From: Candidatus Pacearchaeota archaeon
Lineage (GTDB): Archaea > Nanoarchaeota > Nanoarchaeia > Pacearchaeales > GW2011-AR1
Assembly: GCA_002690445.1 (NCBI GenBank)
Contig: NZER01000113.1
Span: forward strand, 1-7,625
Direction: 5' to 3'
Length of the DNA: 7,625 nt
Shown here: positions 1 through 5,800 of the stretch, in pieces
Numbering within the stretch: position 1 is the first letter of the stretch
Layout: each line of letters starts with the position of its first letter
The notes under the pieces: generated by a model
What the model saw: the letters and a program-made list of their open reading frames with translations, nothing else
The model's database searches: none
Told to the model about the DNA's origin: nothing
Translations under genes and position numbers: made by a program

Positions 1-621
1 AGAGCTTGCCCCAACCAGCGTACCAACCGCAGGAGTGCCGTCAATTTTAACCGAGGCTAAACCTGCTACCTGTACCCAACCATAGTAGTCAGCTTCAAGG
101 TCAGCGCAAGTCACGCCGACGAAGCGTCCTGCAACGGCTGCGGGAGCAACTACGATGTCCTTGTATGGACTCTTGATAAGACCTACTGTATCCGTACCTG
201 CCGTGATAGCAGTCTGGAATCCGTCTGGCTCAGCAATCGTAATAGTTCCTGTACCGTTAGAGGCTATAAGAGGATGACCTTTAATCTTATACATCTCATG
301 CGGAGTTGTAGAAGCTAGGTTAGAGAATATATACCCTTCTGCGTAAAGGTCTTTAGCGGCTGCTGTGGCACCGAGAGTAACTCCGATAGTTGTACCGCCT
401 GCTGAACCACTTGTTGCTACCACTAAGTCTTCATCATGGTTTCCTGCTGGTGCCTCACTGGCTACAACTAAGCCTTCACCAATAGCAGTGCCACCATTCT
501 CTACATAGCGATACACTCTTCCGTCTGGAAGTGCCATCGTAGCACCATATACTTGCCGTTTCTTTGATGTGGTTTGTTTTTCAAAACCATATAATCCACT
601 TTGAATCGCTCCGAAAGACAT
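1..621 (-). CDS. Putative capsid decoration / virion structural protein (C-terminus cut by window edge)
   Basis: This reading frame is open from an ATG at 621 to the window edge, giving 207 residues without a stop. A strong AAGGAGG ribosome binding site five bases upstream fixes the start. The protein is rich in Gly, Ala, Thr and Val, with short alternating hydrophobic stretches that suggest mostly beta structure. It has no signal peptide or membrane segment. An N-terminal segment with DGRVYRYVENGG (residues 33-44) and a later YGWVQVAG segment (about 180-187), followed by a Gly/Val-rich stretch, resemble proteins I recall next to capsid genes in environmental tailed phages, where they are usually called virion structural or decoration proteins. 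Its position two genes downstream of the capsid gene fits a shell-stabilising role. Its GC content (about 48% over 1-600 by hand count) is lower than in the giant gene. The function is inferred from context and style, not from a diagnostic motif. A head fibre or other minor head protein is also possible. Confidence 0.65.
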   Translation of the reverse strand, partial: MSFGAIQSGLYGFEKQTTSKKRQVYGATMALPDGRVYRYVENGGTAIGEGLVVASEAPAGNHDEDLVVATSGSAGGTTIGVTLGATAAAKDLYAEGYIFSNLASTTPHEMYKIKGHPLIASNGTGTITIAEPDGFQTAITAGTDTVGLIKSPYKDIVVAPAAVAGRFVGVTCADLEADYYGWVQVAGLASVKIDGTPAVGTLVGASS

Positions 622-727
622 ATCAACCTCCTTCAAGGTTTATTAACAGGCTCTTGCGTCCTGCGATAAGCCGATTATTATGTGATCGTGGCGACCTCGG
701 CCTATCTTTACAGCCGCCTCGATCTCA
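622..727. other. 106-base spacer without clear promoter or terminator
   Basis: This is the longest gap between genes in the window. Apart from the ribosome binding site at 627-633 I see no good minus-strand -35/-10 pair and no hairpin followed by a T run. One minus-strand frame stays open through most of it and closes with TAA just before the ribosome binding site, but it has no ATG, GTG or TTG start. The downstream gene is therefore probably read on the same transcript as the capsid gene. Confidence 0.5.
627..633 (-). promoter_or_regulatory. Ribosome binding site of the decoration-like gene
   Basis: The minus strand reads AAGGAGG here, ending five bases before the ATG at 621. It is the strongest match to the anti-Shine-Dalgarno sequence in the window and sets the start of a gene that lacks its other end. 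High expression would suit a protein needed in many copies per particle. Confidence 0.8.
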
Positions 728-1156
728 TTAACTATGTGTTTTAATGTGCGCCCTCATCTTTGACGCTGCACCAGATTGGGTAGCAGCGGTCACCTTGAAG
801 GCACAGTCGGGGCATAGTGCCGAAGCCAAAGCTGGAATGGAGGGTTGAAGCTCTGGCTCCGGCTCCTCTACCTTAACATCTTCTGCGGCATTATTCCCAC
901 ACCATCTACAACTACATGTGTCGCCGGGAGGAAACGGTAACATGCCCAGTCTGGACTTCTTCAAGGCGTAGTCAGGGTTTCCGGGTAATCCCTTGACGGC
1001 AGTGCCTGCGGGCTTGATCTCTTCTCCGCTGGCATTCAGCAATGCTGCGTGCCTGTAGAGAGTAACCTTTGGCTGCCACTCATCAACGTATTCCCAAGAG
1101 TAGCCCTTGCTTACAAGTTCCTGCCTTAAATCCTGACGTTCCTTAGTTGTTACCAT
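728..1156 (-). CDS. Small cysteine-pair protein, probably zinc-binding, next to the capsid gene
   Basis: This is a 142-residue protein starting at an ATG with GGAGGG five bases upstream, 15 bases after the capsid stop codon. The N-terminal third is charged and helical and leads into WQPKVTLYRH (27-36) and a segment with GLPGNPDY (56-63). A CxCxxC group (C81, C83, C86) is separated by an acidic, proline-rich linker from CPDC (C115, C118). The C-terminus has H137 and H141 in RAHIKTH. C83/C86 with C115/C118 could form a zinc ribbon. Alternatively C115/C118 with H137/H141 resembles a C2H2 finger with an unusually long loop (18 residues against about 12). Both readings are inferred. I do not recognise a named family. 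The place between capsid and decoration genes suggests a head-associated role such as a minor capsid component or DNA-contacting protein, but a regulatory role is not excluded. Confidence 0.75.
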   Translation of the reverse strand: MVTTKERQDLRQELVSKGYSWEYVDEWQPKVTLYRHAALLNASGEEIKPAGTAVKGLPGNPDYALKKSRLGMLPFPPGDTCSCRWCGNNAAEDVKVEEPEPELQPSIPALASALCPDCAFKVTAATQSGAASKMRAHIKTHS

Positions 1157-1161
1157 ACCTG

Positions 1162-1167
1162 CCCTCC
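1162..1167 (-). promoter_or_regulatory. Ribosome binding site of the cysteine-pair protein gene
   Basis: The minus strand reads GGAGGG, ending five bases before the ATG at 1156. It lies inside the 15-base gap after the capsid gene stop, so the two genes are tightly packed and probably share a transcript. Confidence 0.75.
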
Positions 1168-1171
1168 GTTA

Positions 1172-2032
1172 CTAGCTAGTTGCAGGTGTAGCAGCATCAA
1201 GTGTAAGCGCTGCGCCTTTACTGTCATCTAGCTCAAATACACCGTAGTCAGCGGTCATAACAAGCTCAGTAGCGCGGAGAGAAGCATCCCTCTGTCGCTC
1301 TGTACGTGTGTCTACAGACTTGAGTACACAGAGTGCGCTCTTGTCACATATCACGCCTACTGCGTCATCACTGCTGTCAATTGTTATGTTTCCGTCTTCA
1401 AATATCGGAACACCGTTAATGGGCCTGAGTCCGCTAAAGAAGTTACCGAGTAAGTCTTCCGTCCATCCCTTGGGTACAGGGTATGTGGATGATGCTGTCA
1501 CTGCTGTGTTAGCAACGTCCCATACTGCAAACGGGTGGTGGTTGATATAGACCTGTGATCCGAAGTTATTGCCCTTTGCATAAGCAACGGAAGCAGAAAC
1601 ATTGGCAAGGCTCATGGCTCGGCCTGCCGAACCTATGTCTGTTCCGAATCCGCTATAGAGCGCAGTAACGTCGTTATCTTTCTTTCTTGCCATGCCGTCA
1701 CCAAGCTGCCTGCCCACTATGGACATGACGTTCTCGGATGTTTGCCTGATAAGTTTGTCTGTCAAGATAACTTTTGCGCCTACTTCTGCGGCGGTGAGGT
1801 CAACGGTGGTCATGCCGATGTCTTCCTCGTCGATTATATCCACGCCATCTTGTAAGTCGGAAATACTCATCTGTCCAACTTTTGGAACCGTGACTTGTTT
1901 CTCGCCCTTACCAAGGCTAAAGCTCTCTATGAGGGCCATCGCCGGGGCATTATGTTCCTCTGTGTATCTGGAAGCCGCGATTATAATCTTCTGTGCATTT
2001 TCCAGATTTCCTGTCGTCGCTGTTTGTGCCAT
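1172..2032 (-). CDS. Major capsid protein, HK97 fold
   Basis: This 286-residue protein builds the icosahedral shell. The order of segments fits a small HK97-fold capsid protein: a helical N-terminal arm (about 8-40), a region rich in beta and acidic residues that would form the extended E-loop (about 41-75), a stretch with AAEVGAKVILTDKLIRQ (81-97) leading into a long helix (about 98-122) that would be the spine helix, then a mixed P/A-domain part with INGVPIF (205-211) and a C-terminal DYGVFELDD (262-270). There is no N-terminal delta domain or protease site visible, which fits the separate scaffold gene just upstream. A length near 290 is at the small end for this fold. The gene lies 23 bases after the scaffold gene and 15 before the next gene. 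The assignment rests on the overall pattern and the scaffold-capsid gene order. I did not run a structure or profile search. Confidence 0.87.
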   Translation of the reverse strand: MAQTATTGNLENAQKIIIAASRYTEEHNAPAMALIESFSLGKGEKQVTVPKVGQMSISDLQDGVDIIDEEDIGMTTVDLTAAEVGAKVILTDKLIRQTSENVMSIVGRQLGDGMARKKDNDVTALYSGFGTDIGSAGRAMSLANVSASVAYAKGNNFGSQVYINHHPFAVWDVANTAVTASSTYPVPKGWTEDLLGNFFSGLRPINGVPIFEDGNITIDSSDDAVGVICDKSALCVLKSVDTRTERQRDASLRATELVMTADYGVFELDDSKGAALTLDAATPATS

Positions 2033-2042
2033 ACTACTCTTT

Positions 2043-2048
2043 CCTCCT
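2043..2048 (-). promoter_or_regulatory. Ribosome binding site of the capsid gene
   Basis: The minus strand reads AGGAGG, followed by ten bases before the ATG at 2032. The sequence is strong but the spacing is at the long end of the usual range. It lies in the 23-base gap between scaffold and capsid genes. Confidence 0.65.
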
Positions 2049-2055
2049 GACTAAA

Positions 2056-2808
2056 TTATGATACACCTGCTGCTCGTGCCGCTGCGGCTACAGCACTAGG
2101 CGTTCTATCGCCTGCGTTATACCTATCTAGCCAGCCTCCCTCATCGGCAGCCACCTGTGGGTTGCCCTGACTGTTGTCCACCGCTTGTGCAGGTACCTGT
2201 CCCTGCTTGTATTTCGCCAACTCCTCGTCACGTCTTCTGTCATTAGATAGCTTCTGTGCGCCTTTGTCCATACTCTCAGGGTCGTTATATTTACGAAGTT
2301 CCGTCAGGTCCCCTATGTTAAGGTTGTACTTCTGGACGAAATGCTCCGCTGCTATCTGCTTCCCTTGGACATGCCTGCCATACTCCTCGGCCTGCCTCAT
2401 CAGTTCCATGTTCCTTTGCTGACTCTGCATGTATTCATTAGTAGCCTGCTGGGCATGGTCGGGAAGAAACCCCTGAGATTCAAGGTATTGCTTATACTCG
2501 CCTGCCTGATTCTGTAATGCTGCCTGTGCCTGAACCTGTGCATACTGTGCGCTTTCCTGCTGCATTCTCTGTATATGTTCAGGTGAATACTGCTGGGGCG
2601 CCGGGGCCGCTGGTTGCGCGCCACCTGTCGGCGTGGGCGCGGAATCGGGCGCGGTAGTTGGCGCGGTAGTTGGCGCGGTAGTTGGATCTGCCTGATCTGT
2701 TGGCGCTTCTGGCGCCACCGTAGGCTCGGGCGTGACCGGCTGTTCCACCGTCGATTCAGATACGGGAGCCCCCGTATCCTGTGTTATTTCAGTTTGTTCC
2801 ATAGTCAT
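2056..2808 (-). CDS. Capsid scaffolding protein
   Basis: I start this gene at the ATG at 2808 (250 residues) because GGAGGG lies six bases upstream. A longer reading from a TTG at 2859 would begin inside a promoter -35 box and has no ribosome binding site. The protein is hydrophilic and has no membrane segment. Residues 1-72 are rich in Pro, Thr, Ala and acidic residues, probably disordered, with a perfect TTAP-type repeat. Residues 73-148 are Gln-rich and helical. Residues 150-200 are a charged helical stretch with KYNDPESM (173-180) and RRRDEE (191-196). The C-terminus (about 223-250) has GGWLDRYNAGDRTPSAV and an Ala-rich helix. This layout is typical of phage scaffolding proteins, which fill the prohead through coiled coils and bind the shell through a C-terminal helical segment. 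The place directly before the major capsid gene supports this. No protease motif is visible, so the scaffold may leave intact or be cut by a protease encoded elsewhere. Confidence 0.8.
   Translation of the reverse strand: MTMEQTEITQDTGAPVSESTVEQPVTPEPTVAPEAPTDQADPTTAPTTAPTTAPDSAPTPTGGAQPAAPAPQQYSPEHIQRMQQESAQYAQVQAQAALQNQAGEYKQYLESQGFLPDHAQQATNEYMQSQQRNMELMRQAEEYGRHVQGKQIAAEHFVQKYNLNIGDLTELRKYNDPESMDKGAQKLSNDRRRDEELAKYKQGQVPAQAVDNSQGNPQVAADEGGWLDRYNAGDRTPSAVAAAARAAGVS
2649..2684 (-). repeat. Three perfect 12-base tandem repeats inside the scaffold gene
   Basis: The plus strand reads gcgcggtagttg three times in a row without a mismatch (2649-2660, 2661-2672, 2673-2684). On the coding strand this makes the PTTAPTTAPTTAP segment at about residues 42-54 of the scaffold. 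The unit is a multiple of three, so copy number could change without breaking the frame. Confidence 0.9.
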
Positions 2809-2814
2809 AATATT

Positions 2815-2820
2815 CCCTCC
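2815..2820 (-). promoter_or_regulatory. Ribosome binding site that sets the scaffold start
   Basis: The minus strand reads GGAGGG, ending six bases before the ATG at 2808. This decides the start in favour of 2808. A second in-frame ATG at 2802 lies 12 bases away and fits less well. Confidence 0.75.
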
Positions 2821-2829
2821 GTTGCTCCT

Positions 2830-2859
2830 AGCATAAGTACTGCGCGCCCAGTCTGTCAA
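2830..2859 (-). promoter_or_regulatory. Sigma70-like promoter for the scaffold-capsid genes
   Basis: The minus strand has TTGACA at 2859-2854, a perfect -35 match, and TATGCT at 2835-2830, which matches the -10 consensus at four of six positions. The spacer is 18 bases. Transcription would begin near 2823, giving a leader of about 15 bases that still contains the GGAGGG ribosome binding site. It lies in the only gap between the giant gene and the scaffold, where a separate promoter for abundant capsid proteins would be useful. The motif match is seen directly. Activity and the use of a host sigma factor are inferred. Confidence 0.6.
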
Positions 2860-2870
2860 GCGCGCGCGCT
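2859..2870. repeat. 12-base GC-alternating palindrome beside the -35 box
   Basis: The sequence agcgcgcgcgct is a perfect palindrome made almost wholly of alternating G and C. It overlaps the first base of the -35 box and ends three bases after the giant gene's stop codon, on the upstream side of the promoter. No T run follows it in the direction of transcription, so it does not look like a terminator. It could be a protein-binding site or a Z-DNA-prone tract. Confidence 0.6.
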
Positions 2871-2873
2871 ATT

Positions 2874-5800
2874 TCATGGCAGTGGTGGCGCGCCTGCTGG
2901 GCGCGGAACTGTTAGTGGGACACCCTGTGTCGCCAGCTTCTCTTCTATGGTTTGCGTGTACATGTTCCAGTACATCACCAGCCTCTCAAGCTCTGGGTTG
3001 ACCTTCCTCATATGATCCTCTATCTTTTCCGATCCTTTCAATACATCCTTGAGCATTTCTCCTGACTTGTGCTCGTCTAAGAAACGCTGCCTGCCTCCCT
3101 TGCCGGGCTTGCCCATGTATATCCTGTGGATACTACCCAGTCCCACCTTCTCTGCAAGAACCCTGTCTAGGTTAAAGAATGATACATCTTCCCCATCTAT
3201 CGAATGAGTGAAGCTCGCTATCTTTTCCATGTCCTCGTAGCGACGTTTCTTGGCGGGGGTCCATTTTCTGGTTATGGACTCTATCAGCAGCGCCTTATCC
3301 TCGGAGCTTAACTGGTCCATGAACTCTCTTCTGGCTATCCACATACCTGCATAGTCTACCTTGTCGTAAGTTTCATCCGTCTCTTCAGGGGTTATGTCAT
3401 AGTACGCAGACTTGAGTATGTCCCCCTTATAGGCGGGGTCGCCCTCCCTCTCGGTAATGAAGTTGATTATGTCGTAGTATTCTTTCTTTTCTTCGGGAGT
3501 CATAGCCTGTAGGGATTTCGTGCGATAGTCAGCTATTCCTTGCAAGTTGCCAGCCCATAGGGCGTCTATCTTATCCGCTGCCTTAGACCATTCCCCCCTC
3601 TTATCATTGGCTATGTCAGATTCGTCGTTCCAGTCAGGCAGCATATCCTCTTTCTCCAGATGCCTCTTGGTCTGCCCTTCTGCAAAGGCTCTCGTCTGGG
3701 CAGCAGCCTGCCTTGTTTCTTCCTCGCTTATACCCAGAGCTTCTGATGCCCTTGCTCTGGCAGTCTCGCCTCGCTGTCCCCCCCAAGCCGGGGCAAACCT
3801 TTGCCCTAGCTGTCCCAGTAACGGAATCTGGGTAGAGGGTCTTTGGCCAAGCTCGGTAACCTCGTCCCTGAGTTCCTCGGGTACCTGTTGTAATAGCCTT
3901 GTCCTGCCCGCAGAGTCCAGTTCCCTGTATCTTTCCACGAATCCCGCCACCTCTTCAGAGGGCTGGCCCAAGCCTGTTATCTCTTGAACTATATTCTCTG
4001 CGAAGTCTGCCGTGGCCAGCGCTATAGTTCCCAACTGTCCCGTCATGGCATCCCATGCGTATTCCAATGTACGCGGAGACTGGAGCCCTTCGGGGGCGCC
4101 CATGCCTTCCATAGCCTTGCTCATCCTCACTATGTTCTCAGGGGTGTAGGGCGTGTACTGTTCCGTGGCCGGCCTCGCCTGCAAGTTTGGACTTACTATG
4201 GGCCTGCCCCTGAAGAAGTCCCAGTTAGTGATTACCTCGGCTGGCCTCTTCATAAACTCAGGCATTGGAGGGCCGGGAACCCTTGTGCCAAATACTTTGT
4301 AAGTTTCCAAGGGGAGCATCTCTGACAATATACCGAATATGAAGTCTCTGGGGGCTGTCTGCGCGCTGTAGTCGCCTCGCCTTTCTGCTCCCATTCCTTT
4401 CTTCCCGCCAAACCTGTCGAATGCCCCGGGGATAGTAATGCCTGCCCCCTTTCCGTAAGGACCGGCCAAAGGCACTTTAAGATCGCCTGTCATCCCCCCG
4501 AGGAGTTGCTCGGCCAAAAAGGTGGCAGCGCCTATATGTGAGAACTCACGAGATTTGGGGATTATGTTAATCCTGTTGGGTATCTTGTTTCCGAAGGAAT
4601 CCCTCCTGTTGGGGTCTATGCCAAACGCCTCTGCCGCCCAGTCAGGCAGCATAAACACGACACTGCCGTACCTTTCGTGATAGGGAATATCCCAGTATCC
4701 TTCCTGCTTCATATTGAAGTAGGTGTTTACCAACTGGGCAGTAAAGGTGATTCCTATTGTCTTGGCGATTATCTTCGGGTTCTTCTTCATAACCCTGTAC
4801 GGGAGCTTCGCGCCTTCCCACGCAGGGTTCAGGAACATAATGTAGTTGTTAAGATGCTTAAACCATATGCCGCCCTCGTTGAAATTCACGGTGGCTTCAA
4901 CTCCTTCTTCCACCGCCCTTCTCATCTCGGGTGAGTTTTTCAACTGCTCAATTAGGGCGCGCTCAGTTTCCTTGGTGGGGTTCGCCTCGTATGCCCGCCG
5001 TAGCTTATTCATCCACTCGGGGTCCTGCCTATCCATCCACTTCTTGGCGGCGGCAATACGCGGGGCCATCTCCCCGCGCTCCCCGATGGCAGGTATCAGT
5101 TCTCCTATACGCTTGAAGTTCAGCTTTTTATACTCGGTATTAACAAGCTCCATTGCCTCGGAGCTAAGTATAGGATTTCCCCCGGAGGCTTTTATGTCTT
5201 GTGGGTTCAGGGGGCTTTGCTCCCTGCGTAGCCCGGCATTCAACCAGTCCTTAACCTTCCTGTTAAGAGTGAGGTCTACCTGAGTCCTGCCGAACTTGGC
5301 AAGTTCCTCGGCAGCTTCACCGAAATACTTCTGTTGCCTTCCCCCCGCAGCAACATATGCCTGCTTGACCATCCTTTCAAACACATCAGGGTCCGTAGTG
5401 ATACCGCGCGCATTCTTGGCCAGTTGCTGAATCACCCTGTGAGGCGCTACTCCTGCCGAATGCGCTGCTGCCAGCGTGTCGTTGAGCACGTTGGCGGCGA
5501 CGAATATGGGATTCTGAGTGGTGGCCAGAGTCTTGAAGTACCTGTTGGTTGCAGCAAACGGTACTCCTATACCTTCAGGGCCGAAGGTCTTGTCTATATA
5601 CTCTATCTCCCTGCTGACATATTCAGGGACTTCGTATACCTGCAACTTGCCTGCGTTCTTCCCGGGCTCGTAGAATGTCACCATTCCAGTCGGGTCGTCA
5701 GTGGCCCTGAATACGTTATCTAAGTCCTCCACTGTTTCGTATACGGGCGCCCCGAAGGGGTCTATCTGAGGCTTGCCGTCCTTGCCCACCTTCTGCTGCT

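Noticed and set aside
640..680. A promoter just before the decoration-like gene (TTATCG with TTAATA, 17-base spacer)
   Set aside because: Both boxes match the consensus poorly (about 3 of 6 and 2 of 6), so chance is the simpler explanation.
668..702. A hairpin from gccga and tcggc in the 106-base spacer
   Set aside because: The stem is only about five pairs with a loop of more than 20 bases and no T run, too weak for a terminator.
1308..2054. Plus-strand open frames opposite the capsid gene
   Set aside because: They are antisense shadows of the capsid protein and have no independent coding signs.
2400..2624. A 74-codon minus-strand frame inside the scaffold gene
   Set aside because: It overlaps the scaffold in another frame, is unusually rich in Arg and His, and has no strong ribosome binding site.
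2859..2870. The GC palindrome as a rho-independent terminator for the giant gene
   Set aside because: It lacks a loop and no T run follows in the direction of transcription. It sits directly beside a promoter -35 box instead.
3547..5723. Several plus-strand open frames of 60-146 codons inside the giant gene
   Set aside because: They lie opposite a long coding frame with recognisable motifs, are rich in Ser, Leu, Cys and Arg as expected from antisense reading, and lack convincing ribosome binding sites.
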